Shown here: piece after piece, positions 1-10,512 of the stretch
How the letters are laid out: the number at the start of each line of letters is the position of its first letter
Numbering within the stretch: the stretch's first letter is position 1
Source: Mycoplasmopsis citelli
GTDB taxonomy: Bacteria; Bacillota_I; Bacilli_A; Mycoplasmatales; Metamycoplasmataceae
DNA length: 64,000 bases
Direction: 5' to 3'
Assembly (NCBI RefSeq): GCF_900660645.1
Contig: NZ_LR215036.1
Span: forward strand, 682,001 to 746,000
Position numbers and translations under genes: made by a program
Notes under the pieces: model-generated
Seen by the model: the letters and a program-made list of their open reading frames with translations, nothing else
Database searches by the model: none
Told to the model about the DNA's origin: nothing

Positions 1-512
1 CTAATTGTTGCAACTAGATATTTATTATTTTCGTTGTGAAAAATAGTATCTTTATTTTCGTTTAAAACAATACCTGATGAATAAGTGTTATCTCTTCCGA
101 AATAACCTTTATCTCCATCTTTACCATTTAGTTGTTCTCTAACTGCTTTTATCACATTAGGATCTGAAATATATGGATTGGCATTGGTATTAACTTTATA
201 GGTATTTATATTTATTTTGCTTGTTTCAGAATTTTTTCCTGAAGAAGGAAGTTCTAAAGTTTCTGTTTTATTTTCAAGCACAGTAACTTTAGGACCAATT
301 TTGCTTCTTGAATTAGTGAATTCTAATCCAGCTCCAACATTTGTAGATGTTCGAATAGCAAAGGACTGAATACACCCTGTTAAAGTAATTCCTAAAATAA
401 AAATTAAAAGAATAATTTTAATTCATTTTAGGGTTCGTTTAATGAGCTTTTTTCTTTTTTCAACAGGATCTTTATCTTGTATAAAATAGTTAAATTTGTC
501 TGATCTTTTCAT
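1..512 (-). CDS. yidC: YidC/Oxa1-type membrane insertase, N-terminal part (runs off window)
   Basis: Inserts and folds proteins in the cell membrane. Only the first ~170 residues are here; the gene continues beyond base 1. A charged N-terminus (Lys/Arg-rich) is followed by a hydrophobic segment ending in a lipobox-like ITLTGC. A polar, Asn/Ser-rich outer loop follows. One Trp is encoded by TGA in the first segment. The start ATG (510-512) lies inside the 3' end of rnpA, so the two overlap by 23 bases. The order rpmH-rnpA-yidC is the conserved bacterial cluster, and this context supports the call as much as the sequence does, since the conserved C-terminal membrane core lies outside the window. 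Confidence 0.82.
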
Positions 513-828
513 TTTTAAACTTTTCAAATAATTCTTTAATAGCTTTTTCTTTTTGCTCAAAAGAAGCTAATAAAAATTCTTTTCGAACTATAATAACAAA
601 CTTATAATTGAAATTTTGTATTCCAATATTTTGTAAAATAGCTCTTAATTGTCTCTTATAGTAATTCCGTTTAACTGCAATTGCAAATTTTTTTGAAACT
701 GTTAAACCAACTTTTAAAATATCAGATTCTTGATAATAAACAATAATGTATTTATTCAAAAACTGCTTTTTGAGGTCGATAATTTCATTGAACTCTCAAT
801 TTTTCTTTAGTCGATTTTCTTTTTTCAT
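490..828 (-). CDS. rnpA: Ribonuclease P protein component
   Basis: Small basic protein that binds RNase P RNA and helps mature tRNA 5' ends. 112 residues, normal for the family. The signature KRNYYKRQLRAIL matches the RNR-type core (K-R-N-x-x-K-R-x-x-R). The start chosen is ATG 826-828 (MKKENRLKKNWEF), which restores the usual N-terminus through a TGA Trp codon; an ATG at 757-759 would cut off the first 23 residues. It lies just downstream of rpmH and overlaps yidC by 23 bases, so the three are probably co-transcribed. Confidence 0.93.
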
Positions 829-833
829 TTTAA

Positions 834-980
834 TTATTTATCTGAAACTGTTAAATATTTTCTACCTTTAGCTCTTCTTCTAGCTAATACTTTTCTACCA
901 TTTGCTGTTTTCATTCTAGCTCTAAAACCGTGAACTTTTGCATGTTTACGTTTGTTTGGTTGGTATGTTCTCTTGCTCAT
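834..980 (-). CDS. rpmH: 50S ribosomal protein L34
   Basis: 48-residue basic ribosomal protein, too short for most ORF filters. It starts [15 protein letters not shown] and contains the family-typical [21 protein letters not shown] strong ribosome site (AGGAGG) sits just upstream of the ATG. It is the first gene of the rpmH-rnpA-yidC operon, transcribed away from serS. No dnaA lies next to it here, unlike many bacteria. Confidence 0.97.
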   Translation of the reverse strand: MSKRTYQPNKRKHAKVHGFRARMKTANGRKVLARRRAKGRKYLTVSDK

Positions 981-1146
981 ATTCCCTCCTTTTTAATAGT
1001 TAAAATAAACGTATTTAAATTATAGCAAATACGTAAAAAAGCGTTTTTTGATATTTTAATAACTTTTTAGCTCATTTTTCGCATTAAAAAGTCATAATCC
1101 TTTGTTTTTTAACAATACTTTTGCTATGTTGTTTGAACAAAAAGTG

Positions 1147-1152
1147 TATAAT
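1147..1152 (+). promoter_or_regulatory. -10 element for serS
   Basis: A perfect TATAAT lies 24 bases before the serS start. No good -35 at 16-18 bp spacing is visible; TTGCTA at 1121 is 20 bp away. The 195-bp gap between rpmH and serS serves divergent promoters. Confidence 0.5.
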
Positions 1153-1175
1153 TTTTACTACAAAAATGAGGTTAT

Positions 1176-2441
1176 ATGTTAGACATTAAGTACGTTTTAA
1201 AAAATCCACAAAAAACAAAAGAATTATTACAAAAAAGAGGTTTTGATTTATCAATTTATGAGCAATATTTAGAATTAGCTCAAAAAAGAGGGATTTTAAT
1301 GTTTGAAGCTCAAAGTAAAAAATCAGAGCTAACAAAATTATCAAAAGATTTTTCAAAATACAAAAATGACTCTGAAAAATTAAGCGAATTAAAATCTTTA
1401 ATTGCCAAAATTAAAGAGCAAGAAGCACACCTAACTCATCAAGCTGATTCATTAAATGAACAAATTGAAAAATTAGCTCTTACTATTCCTAATTTACCTC
1501 TTGATGAAGTTCCTTACGGTAGTAGCGAAAATGATAATGTGGTTTTATCAGAACACCCAAATTTAGGGCGTGGTCTTGTTAAGGCGATGCTCCCTCATTA
1601 TGAAATAGCTAAAAAACTTGATATTTTAGACATTGAACGTGCAGTTAAATTATCTGGATCAAGATTTATTATATACAAAAATGCAGGAGCAAAATTAACA
1701 AGAGCTTTAATTTCGTTTATGCTTGATTTACACGTTTTAAGCGGATATACAGAATTAACTACTCCTGTTTTAGTTAAATCTAAAGCGCTATACGGAACTG
1801 GTCAACTTCCTAAATTTGAAGAGGATTTGTTCAAATTAAATAAAGATGATTTTTACTTAATTCCTACTGCTGAAGTTACTTTAACTAATTACTATAATGA
1901 TGAAATTGTTAATTTATCAACACCTTTTAGAGCAACTGCATATACTGAGTGTTTTAGAAGCGAAGCTGGAAGCTCAGGAAAAGACACTAAAGGAATTTTA
2001 AGACAACATCAATTTAAAAAAGTAGAGCTAGTTAAAGTTACTAGTGCTGAAGATGCAATACCAGAATTTAATTTAATGCTTCAAGATGCAAAAAATGTGC
2101 TTGAAAAATTAGAAATTCCATATCGAGAATTGCTTTTATGTACAGGAGATATGAGTTTTGGATCTCGAAAAACTGTTGACTTAGAATTATGATTACCAAG
2201 CGAACAACGTTATCGAGAAGTTTCTTCAGTTAGCTACATGGGTGATTTTCAAGCTCGAAGAGCTAAAATTCGCTATAAAGATAATAAAGGTGTAAATCAA
2301 TACGCTCACACCATGAATGGTTCAGCACTTGCAATTGATCGGGTTATTGCAGCCATTCTTGAAATTTATCAAAACGAAGACGGATCAATTACAGTGCCTA
2401 AAGCATTAATTTCTTATATGGGAATGGAAATTATCAAATAA
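1176..2441 (+). CDS. serS: Seryl-tRNA synthetase
   Basis: Charges tRNA-Ser with serine. 421 residues, the normal length. The N-terminal antiparallel coiled-coil arm (about residues 1-110, Lys/Glu/Leu-rich) is followed by the class II core. Motif 2 reads [20 protein letters not shown] and motif 3 includes NGSALAIDR near the C-terminus. A TGA at 2190-2192 is Trp and must be read through (LELWLPSEQRY). A rho-independent terminator follows directly. Confidence 0.97.
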
Positions 2442-2472
2442 AGCTTAAACAAAAGCTTTATTTTTTATTTTT
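2440..2472 (+). terminator. Terminator after serS
   Basis: Inverted repeat AAAGCTT/AAGCTTT around a short loop, overlapping the serS stop and followed by a T-rich run. Confidence 0.7.
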
Positions 2473-2507
2473 TTTGGTTTTTTTGATAAAAAATTTATTA
2501 CTAAAGT

Positions 2508-2993
2508 ATGAACAAAAATAAAGGAATGCTACTTGAAGAAATTATTAACAATACTATTTCATTTTTAGCTATTAATAATATTGCTTTCATTGAAAAGAAA
2601 CTTTTACCTTATAAATTCCGAACTATTCAGAAAAATCAAAACAAATTAAAAGCTTATTCGGTGGAAATTATAGGTAAAAGTACAGTTGATTATATCGGAA
2701 TTAATTCAAGGGGAAAATTTATATGTTTTGAGGCAAAAACTTGTGAGGGTGACACCTTTTATCTTAATCAAATTAAATCACATCAATTTTTATATTTATC
2801 TCAAATACACAAATTGCAAGGAATTGCTTTTGTAATTTTATATATGTCTAGCTATAATTTATTCTTCAAAATTCCTTTTGAGTCTTTAGAAAAAGCGCTC
2901 GAAAATTCTAAATCAATGCATATAAACTGATTAAAAGAAAATTCTAAAGCTTTAACTTTAGAATTTCCGGGTTATTTAAATTTTCTTGATTAG
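2508..2993 (+). CDS. recU: RecU-type Holliday junction resolvase
   Basis: Cuts Holliday junctions in recombination. 161 residues, shorter than Bacillus RecU (~200). The PD-(D/E)XK core is visible: Asp in STVDYIGI and the FEAK of GKFICFEAKT, followed by the family pattern F-x-L-N-Q-I-x-x-H-Q. One TGA Trp (2928-2930) lies near the end. Its stop codon overlaps the stop of the convergent HU gene by 4 bases. It stands alone and not next to a penicillin-binding protein gene as in walled Firmicutes, as expected for a wall-less cell. Confidence 0.88.
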
Positions 2994-3289
2994 TTAAAAT
3001 CAATTAATTCACGTAAATATTTTGAAGGTTTGTATTTAATTACACGTCTTTGTGGAATATCTACAAATTTCACTTCCCCTTCTTTTTCATCTTTTGAGAA
3101 TTTATTATAGATTTTACGTGGACGTTTAATTGCTGTTGAGAAAATACCCAATTGTGATAATTGAATTTTATCTTCGGTAATTAGTTGTTCTTTTAAAACA
3201 AAAACCATTGCATCAAAAACTCTATCTACTTCTTTAGGAGCAACTTCGATTTTTTCAGCAACTGCAGCAATAAATTCTTTTTTAGTCAT
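2990..3289 (-). CDS. HU-family DNA-binding protein
   Basis: Histone-like, DNA-bending dimer that compacts the chromosome. 99 residues, usual length. It starts MTKKEFIAAVAEK and has the usual helical half. The beta-arm half is divergent: where typical HU has GRNPxTG, this protein has RPRKIYNKFSKDEKEG, about ten residues longer and without the intercalating Pro context. I therefore call it an HU-like paralogue and do not give a symbol. The ribosome site AAGGAG precedes the ATG. A -10 TATAAT lies on the minus strand near 3325-3335. Confidence 0.87.
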   Translation of the reverse strand: MTKKEFIAAVAEKIEVAPKEVDRVFDAMVFVLKEQLITEDKIQLSQLGIFSTAIKRPRKIYNKFSKDEKEGEVKFVDIPQRRVIKYKPSKYLRELIDFN

Positions 3290-3720
3290 TAAGTCTCCTT
3301 ACATTTATATGTAGTTTGTATAGCTAAATTATATAGACTTTAAACAAATAAAAAAATAAAAAACCTGTATTTTGTGGATAAAAATATTTTTAAGCTTTAA
3401 AACACTCTGACCAAAAACTAGTTAAAAAAATTTAAAAAATGGTTATTTTTGAGGAAAATATAGCTTTTTTATTTCAAATTTGCTTAAATATTAATATAAT
3501 GAAATATTAAGATCATTTTTTTTAATTAAAAATCCTTAATTTTCCGAAAAAGTTATTTTTTAAAAATTAATAAAATTAGAAAAATCTTAATGAAAATTTT
3601 TTGAAAAATTTCCATAAAATACAGGTTTTAAGCAGATTAAAAAATTATTATTTTGCTTTTATTGAAAGTTTATATATTTTAAAATATAGATTGCTAATTA
3701 ATTTAAATACGAGGAGATAT
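3290..3720. other. 431-bp AT-rich gap between HU and lipoprotein
   Basis: Divergent control region. It holds the HU promoter (minus strand), a single consensus DnaA box (TGTGGATAA, 3373-3381) and, on the plus strand, TTGAAA (3662-3667) with a 17-bp spacer to TATAGA (3685-3690), the likely promoter of the lipoprotein at 3721. No coding pattern or RNA fold was seen otherwise. Confidence 0.5.
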
Positions 3721-4197
3721 ATGAAGAAAATATTAAACTTATTAAGCATTACATCAGCTGCAATTTTGCCTGTTGCAGTAGCAATATCTTGCACCAGTAA
3801 AAAACCAAGAATTTCTGAACAAGGTACAATAGAATTTTCAATTATTAATCAGGAAGAGCTTGAAAAAGCAATTAAAGCTTCTGATAAAAGTTACATTACC
3901 TTATATTTCAGACCTTCTAAAAATCAATTTCGTGAGTACCGAAAAGAACCTAATCTTTTAAGTGTTCCAAAAGGAACTCCTGAATTAAAAGGATTAAAAT
4001 CAGATGGTGTTACAGAAATTAAATCAATTAAGCTTTTCTATAAGGATTACAAATATCCAAAGAACAACGTAGAAGATGTTAAAGTTAAACAAGGTTATGT
4101 TGTTATTCAATATTTATTAAATGATAAATTATATCAACAGGAATTAAAACTGCCTGAAAAAGCTAGTGGAGAAAATAATCCAGAAAAACAAACTTAA
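3721..4197 (+). CDS. Small surface lipoprotein with one copy of a repeated domain
   Basis: 158 residues. The signal peptide ends in lipobox AVAISC, with lipidated Cys at residue 24, so it is anchored on the outside of the membrane. After a short linker comes one ~105-residue domain that starts with a FSIINQEELEKAI-like strand, has VPKGTPELKG in the middle and ends in VVIQYLLNDKLYQQELKL. The same domain occurs twice in the next lipoprotein. The start at 3721 is set by a strong GAGGAG site 4 bases upstream; an open frame back to 3601 lacks a signal peptide and is not used. The C-terminus is a polar tail. Function unknown. Confidence 0.85.
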   Translation: MKKILNLLSITSAAILPVAVAISCTSKKPRISEQGTIEFSIINQEELEKAIKASDKSYITLYFRPSKNQFREYRKEPNLLSVPKGTPELKGLKSDGVTEIKSIKLFYKDYKYPKNNVEDVKVKQGYVVIQYLLNDKLYQQELKLPEKASGENNPEKQT

Positions 4198-4342
4198 AAT
4201 AAGATTCATTTAAAAATCACAAAAAAGAAAATTCTTCTTTTGAGAGTTCAAAAGCTTACTTAGAGTGCTTTTTTTAAATATTAAGTCAAAAAATTTAACT
4301 GACACAAATTAAAATCAAAAAGAAATGCAACAATAAAAGACT

Positions 4343-4376
4343 AAAAAGCAGAAACTTAAAATTCTGCTTTTTCTTT
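4343..4376 (+). terminator. Terminator downstream of first lipoprotein
   Basis: Eleven-base perfect stem (AAAAAGCAGAA with its complement), 8-base loop, T-rich tail. It lies 145 bases after the stop. The rest of the 338-bp gap 4198-4535 holds a candidate promoter for the next gene (TTGAAA at 4470, TAAAAT at 4494) and nothing else I can support. Confidence 0.7.
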
Positions 4377-4535
4377 TAAAATAATCAAAATAAAGCAAGA
4401 AGAGGAAAAATATTTTAATAAAAAATCCCTTAGTATTGAATTTATGGAACTTAAAAAATTTATACTAAATTGAAAATTTATTATAGGATATTTTAAAATT
4501 AAATAAGGTATATAAAATTACTTTTTTAGGCACTT

Positions 4536-5978
4536 ATGAAGAAAATTTTGAAACTATCAGCAATTACTCCAATAACTATTTTACCCATTTCTTTAGCAAT
4601 ATCTTGTACCGATATAAATAGCAAAAAACAACAAATCAATATAAAGGATTATGAAAAAGAAGCCAATACAAACAATTTAAAAGATTACTTAGAGGCTTTT
4701 ACTAAAATCTCTTCTAATTTAAATATTTCCGAAAAAGCAAAAGCAGATTTAACTGCTTCATTTACAACTTATTTTTTGCCAACATTACAAAAAATCCCTC
4801 AAGAGTTATTTGATGCTAAAAATTTAGAAGGTCTCAAACAATTTTTAGGTATTTTTGATTCTTTAAAAGACACAACCAGTATCCCTAAGGGGATGCTAGA
4901 AGTTTTTGAAAAAACTAAAGAATTTTCAAAAAAACAAGTTGACCAATTTATTTCACTTTTAGAAAAAGAATCTCCTCAAAATAACAAAGAAAAACCAAAA
5001 ACCGATCCTGAAACACAAGAACCAAATAAACAAAAACCTTCTGAAAATGGGTCAGAAAACTCAAAAAATAAAGATGAACAAAAAACAATTAACTTTACAA
5101 TTGTAAATGAAAAAGAATTACAAAAGGCATTAGATAGCTCTGATAAACCATATATTAATTTGTATTTTAATCCTGAAAATAACACATTTTCAGAGCATAA
5201 AAAAGAAATAGCACTTTTGAGCGTCCCTGAAGGGACTCCCGAATTAAAAGGAATAAGTTCCGATGGCAAAAAGCAAACAAAATCTATTAAAGTTTATTCT
5301 GTTGATTACCATTTTTCAAAAAATAGTGCTAAAGATGTAAAAGTAAAAGATGGATATGTTGTGGTTCAATATGTTCTAAATGATAAAATACATCAAGTGG
5401 ATTTAAAACTAACTGACAATATCGAAAATTCTGACGAAGATGAAGATGATGAAGATTTTATTCCTGAAGATTCAGAAAAAAACAGTGATGACGAAAATGA
5501 AGTAGACAATCAAGATGAAGAAAATTCTTCTAATGATGATCCTAATAAAAAACAAGATACAAAGATAAAGATACAACCCAAAAAAGATCAAGAATCTTCA
5601 GAACAAAAAAATCAAATAACCTTTACAATCAATAATTTAAGTAAACTTAAAGAATATATTGAAAAAGAAAGTAAGAAAAAAGGGAAAGGCAAAAAAGATT
5701 ATATAAACATTTCTCTTAAAAAGAATTCAAAAAATGTTTATGAAATTTCCAAAGATATAACTTTAACAATTCCTCAAGATTCTCCTCAATTAAAAGGATT
5801 TAATGGACAAACTGGAAAAATAGATACTAAATCAATTAAACTCTACTGAAAAACAACTATGTTTAAAAACCCAAAACTTAAAGGTCATCAAGTGACTGTA
5901 GATCCTAATACTGCCAAAATTGAATACTCTGAAGATGGACAAACTCTGAAATATTTTGTAATTGATTTATCAAAATAA
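4536..5978 (+). CDS. Surface lipoprotein with two copies of the repeated domain and acidic linker
   Basis: 480 residues. Signal peptide with lipobox LAISC, Cys24. Residues ~30-160 look helical. A Lys/Glu/Pro/Asn linker leads to domain copy A (starting near residue 185, FTIVNEKELQKAL, with VPEGTPELKG and ending VVQYVLNDKIHQVDLKL). An Asp/Glu-rich stretch of about 60 residues follows, then the more diverged copy B (FTINNLSKLKEYI, IPQDSPQLKG) to the end. TGA 5847-5849 is Trp, so the protein runs to 5978. It is a clear paralogue of the 3721 lipoprotein, whose single domain is closest to copy A. Role unknown; the acidic and low-complexity segments suggest an exposed, fast-changing antigen. Confidence 0.87.
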
Positions 5979-6039
5979 TCTAAATGATATTAACCCCAAA
6001 GGTTAGACAATAAAATTCAAAATTAAGGATTCATATCGT

Positions 6040-6080
6040 GTTTTTAATGACTTTTTTATAATTTAAAGTGTCATTAAAAC
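6040..6080 (+). terminator. Hairpin downstream of second lipoprotein
   Basis: GTTTTTAATGAC (6040-6051) and GTCATTAAAAC (6070-6080) form an inverted repeat around an AT-rich loop, about 60 bases after the lipoprotein stop. There is no strong T-run, so terminator activity is uncertain. Confidence 0.4.
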
Positions 6081-6089
6081 TTGTCCTAG

Positions 6090-7978
6090 TTTAACACATT
6101 AGATAATTATTCTCAAACTTTTACACCTGTTTTTAATGATGCTTTAAAAGTAGCTCAAGAAGTTATTCAAGAATACAAAAGTAATGTTTTAGATGCACTT
6201 AAAATTCAATACAAAACTACATTAGAAAGTTTAAATTCTACTAGAGAGCAATTACTCACAGCTCAATCTGAACTTAGTCAAAAGAATCAAGAACTTGCTA
6301 ATGCTCAAAATTCTATACAAACTCTTCAAACAGAATTAGAAGAAAGTAAATTATTAGCTAGCACTCAAGAAGTTTTAATTAAAACGAAATCTCATCTTGA
6401 AGAATTAGATGCTCAAATAACCACTAATAGAGATGAAGCTAAGTTAGTATTTAACAGTGTTAAATCTGTATACGAAAATCTTAAAGTTAAAGGAAATGCT
6501 TTAATTGAAGAAATGAATTCAAGTATTGATATTTCAGAGTTAAGAAACAAATTAAATGAATAGCTACCGGTTTTTGAAGAAAATGTAGCTCTTGAGCAAA
6601 TGCAATCTAATATTAAATCTTTAGTTGATAAATCAAATCAATTAAATAATTTACTTAATGATGCTTATAAAAAAGATTTTAATTTTAAAAATCAAAAATC
6701 ACAACAACAAATTCAAAGTCTTGAATCACAAAAGGATTTAATTGAAAAATCAATTGAAGATTCGCAAGAAAAACAAAGAAGATTTTCAAATGTTTTAGGA
6801 AAATATATCAACTCTAAAAAGAACTTACAACAACAGAAAAACCACAGCTCAAAAAACAAAAGATTCTGCTAAACAATATCAAATTAATACTTCAGCACTT
6901 GAAAATTTACTTGTCTTGCAAGATTTACAAGATCCAGGAAATGATTTAACCAAACAAATTGATTTTGTTAAACAATACACTGATAGAATTAGCAATTTAT
7001 CTTCTGAAACTTTAAAATTACAAAATCAAATTCTCAAAAAAGCTGAAAATCAAAATAAAAAATCTAGAGAGAATATAATAAAATTTGAAAAGCAAAAAAA
7101 TAATTCATCAGAAGAAATAAAAAGACTTAACGAGACACTTAAAAAAAACAAAAGATATCAGTGATTATTGAGAACATAAAGCACGTGAAGCAGTTAATAA
7201 TCAAGGTTATTCAGTAGAAACATTTCTCAAATTTGAAGAAAACTTAAGACAAGAATTTCAAAAAGAACTTTTAAAAAAGCAAAAAGAAATCCAAGAACAA
7301 TTAAATAATGCAAATCAAAAACTTAAAGAAGCGTTGGCTAATTATACTAAATATAAAGATGCTGTTTTAAACTCTGATGTATACAAAAATGCTGCAAATA
7401 CAGTTTACACAGGTATAAATGAATTCCTATCAGCAGCAAAAAAATTGCTAACTAATTCCACAACTTCAACAATTGAAAAATATGGTAAATTTTTTCAAAA
7501 ATTTGATAGTAAAAACAGAACTCCAGATCAGGTTGCTGTTGTCAATACACTTACTGTAAAAGCAAAAAAACAATCACATTTTAACTGAAAATTTAAAGTC
7601 TATTACATCGACAATAATGAAATAGACGATTCTAAGAAACTTAAAACAAAAATAATAAATATTTATTCAAAATATATAGCAGCTCCTAGAGATACTAGCC
7701 AAATTATTGGTCCAATAGATGAACGAAGTGCATTCGAACTAAATTCAGAAATAAAATACCATGCTCCAGATGCTAGAACCGAAATAGGATTTCTTGTTGT
7801 AGAAGAAAAAGAACAAGGAGTTTTTGAATTTACCAATGTTCTTGGTTCAGCTCAAGAAACAGGATTACAAGGGCCTTCTAATTTAACAAACTCAATTGAA
7901 TATAGCATAGCCAAAACAACCCCGATTGTAGCAGTTGAAGATATTTCTGGTGATGAATCTAAAATTTATTATTTTTAA
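6090..7978 (+). pseudogene. Broken gene for a large coiled-coil surface-type protein
   Basis: Continuous protein-like sequence spread over three frames. Segment 1 (6090-6848) has no start codon: an in-frame TAG lies just upstream at 6087, and another in-frame TAG at 6561-6563 interrupts it. Segment 2 continues in another frame to about 7145, where an A8 run (cttaaaaaaaac) shifts the frame. Segment 3 runs to the TAA at 7976-7978. Segments 1 and 2 are rich in Gln, Glu, Lys and Leu with heptad spacing, a long coiled coil. Segment 3 ends in a globular domain (…TEIGFLVVEEKEQG…, ending SKIYYF). The 5' end and any signal peptide are lost. Probably a decayed surface protein; the function is not recognisable. 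Confidence 0.85.
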
Positions 7979-8049
7979 AAGAATTTTAAAAACCCATAAG
8001 GCTTGTTTTTAAATTTTAAAATATTAAATTGCCGTATAATTAAAACAAT

Positions 8050-10191
8050 ATGAAAATTCAAAGATTTTTATCTTCGAAAAAAGTTAGAAAATTATTAATT
8101 TTGGTTTTTGTGGGAGTTCTAACCTCTTTGATATTAATTTTCACTTGAAAAATAAATTCAACTGCTAATTTAAATTTAGAAAATAAATCTTCTTTTTCAA
8201 CAGAAAGGAATTTAAATCAATATCCTCAAAAATCAGATATAAAAAATCCACATATTAAACCTAAAAATGATGATTTTTTAATTCCAAAAGATCATAACGA
8301 AGTAAAAAACTTTTATGATAAACCAAAAAAATATAATTTATCAGAAAGTTTTAAAAATGATTTAAAATCTATACTTTTAAAATTTCAAAAAATCCAATCA
8401 GAAAGCAAAAATCTTCCAATTTCAGGAGATTTATTATTTCTTATAAATGAAAAAATCACCCAAGCAAATAAAGTTTTAACTGGGGATATTTATTTTAACC
8501 AAATAGATCCGCACTGAAATTTATTTTTCGAAAATTACAACACATGAAAACAAGCTTTTTTGAATAAAAATGAATTTGTTGTATCTAAAGAAGCAAAAGA
8601 AAAGTGAAATAAAATTTTTAATGAAGAATCAAGTAATATTTATAAATTGTCGTTTAATAACAAAAAAATAGAATTGGAAAATTACTTAAAAGATTTTTAT
8701 ATTGAATTATTAAAGGAACAAATTAATTTATATGAACAGTATCCTTACTATCTTCAACCTTTAGAAAGATTAAAAAAACTCTTGTATTACTATCAAAATC
8801 ATTATGAAGAATATATTGATTTCCAGTGAGGTATTGACAAATATAACAAATTTTCACTAGAACCAAAAAAATATTATAGCGGAAATTATCAAAGAATTTT
8901 TATTAATGATGAATACATTAAAAACTGATTAAAATACTACCAAAGATGAAATTGAATTTTTGTAAAACCAGAAAATCAAATTCCTAAAATTGAAGATAAA
9001 AATATTGAAGCTTTACAAATAAATGAAAAATTTAAAAATAATAAAATAATTAGTGATTATATAAAAAGGCAAATTAATTTTACTCCTGATAATTATTATG
9101 AACTTTGAACTATAAATCCCGAACACCCAGAAAAAGTTAACTATAAAAATTTTAAAAAGCACGACTTTTCTGATTATTTTTCAAAATATGAAAATACTGA
9201 AATTCAAACAATTGACGAAATAAATAAATTAAATTTAAAATTTAATAATTTTCAAACACAATTAAATAATGAAACTAAAAAAATCAAAAACAGAAATAAG
9301 GAATACGAATTTTTTGATAACAGTCAACAAAAAAAATTTGATTACGAAAAATTTTGAAAATATCAAAATTTTTTAGAACTAAAAGACAAAGATATTTATG
9401 GATCTGTACCTATTTTCAAAATCTACAACAATTTATTATGAGACAAACCAAACTTGTTTTCTGATGGAAATTATAAATCTATATATTCAGAACTAATAAA
9501 ACCTGTTCATAAAAGAAAAAAAGATTATGACTATATAATAGACTACACAACTTCACTAACAGACGAAGAAATCAAACAAGGAAAAAAACCGAACAAAGAT
9601 ACTAATTGAATTAATCCAATTCTTGAATATAAAAAATGATTTAACCATTGAAAAGAAGTTTTACCTAAAATAATAAACAAAAATTGAGAAACCAAAACCA
9701 AAATTAAAGCTGTTGCTTATTATATTGCCACTAATTCTTTATATTTATCACCCGAAGAAAAAAACTTTAATTACAATGGATATGGATTTTATAATCCAAC
9801 ACAAATTTTTACAAACGATCCTGAAATTCAGTGCGTTGGTTATTCAATGAATTTAGCTGCTGCTCTAACAATTTTAAATATTCCGGTAAGAATTTTAGGT
9901 GGACCTATTGTAATAGATGCGTCTAGAGCAACTCCGAATGGTTATCATGCTTGAAATGAAGTTTTTGTTGACGGTAGATGAAAAGCGATTAACTTAACTT
10001 GATTTGATTATGATGAAAATTCTTATATTCCTAAAACTTTCGAACTTAAAGATGATAAGGATTTATTCTTAGAACGAAATTCTGAACATATGAATCAATT
10101 TAGACTTGATTTAGGATCATATGAAACCACTTTAATGTATTTCAAAAACCCAAAAGAATACGAATATAAAAATCTTCCTGATAATATTTAA
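8050..10191 (+). CDS. Transglutaminase-like surface protein
   Basis: 713 residues, readable only with many TGA Trp codons. The N-terminus has one hydrophobic signal-anchor (LLILVFVGVLTSLILIF, about residues 15-32) without a lipobox Cys, so most of the protein should lie outside the cell. The long middle part is Asn/Lys/Tyr-rich with no recognised domain. The C-terminal ~140 residues carry a transglutaminase-like cysteine-protease fold: Cys595 in QCVGYSMNLAAAL, His633 in YHAWNEVFVDGRW and Asp653 in TWFDYD, in the right order and spacing for a Cys-His-Asp triad. Such domains act as proteases or amidases; the substrate is unknown. A decayed copy of its 3' end follows at 10284. Confidence 0.85.
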
Positions 10192-10283
10192 AAATTTTTA
10201 TTTTTTTTGATTTTTTAAAAATGATATGAAACCTTAATTTTGATTTTAATGTCCAACTTTTGAGGTCCAAATTAGGAAAATGA

Positions 10284-10512
10284 CATACTTAAAATAAAAT
10301 TTTTGTTAACAGAAGGTGAAAAGCTATCAATCTGAAAATTTTAGTTTAAACAAAAAACTAATAGCAATATTTAAAGCTTTTTACTTAAGATAAAATCGAT
10401 TTATTTTTAAATCGTAATTAAAATTAAATGATCAAAATTTAAACTTGATGTTTTTAAAAACCCTAAAGAACAAAAATATATTCAACTTCATAATAACATT
10501 GAAATTCAATAA
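10284..10512 (+). pseudogene. Remnant of a second transglutaminase-like gene
   Basis: Base 10284 onward translates H-T-stop-N-K-I-F-V-N-R-R-W-K-A-I-N-L, matching HAWNEVFVDGRWKAINL in the intact gene upstream, with the Trp codon changed to TAA. A later piece (10441-10512) gives FKNPKEQKYIQLHNNIEIQ, matching the C-terminal FKNPKEYEYKNLPDNI. The part between is deleted or scrambled. This is the tail of a former tandem copy. It fills most of the 440-bp gap before parC; the rest (10192-10283, 10513-10631) shows no gene. Confidence 0.82.

Noticed and set aside
490-759. rnpA starting at the first in-frame ATG (759)
   Set aside because: Reading TGA as Trp extends it to an ATG at 828 and restores the usual N-terminus.
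3373-3381. Consensus DnaA box in the HU-lipoprotein gap, near rpmH-rnpA
   Set aside because: Single box; others of the same sequence occur at 20580 and 37564. No dnaA or dnaN nearby and no cluster, so no origin is claimed.
3601-3720. Extended N-terminus for the first lipoprotein
   Set aside because: It lacks a signal peptide and ribosome site, and would put the lipobox in the middle of the protein.
4976-5269. Minus-strand ORF inside the second lipoprotein
   Set aside because: Antisense shadow of the coding strand, with no ribosome site or known domain.
6600-7588. Three separate small genes at 6600, 6916 and 7334
   Set aside because: Together they read as one interrupted coiled-coil protein across frames; no ribosome sites precede the supposed starts.
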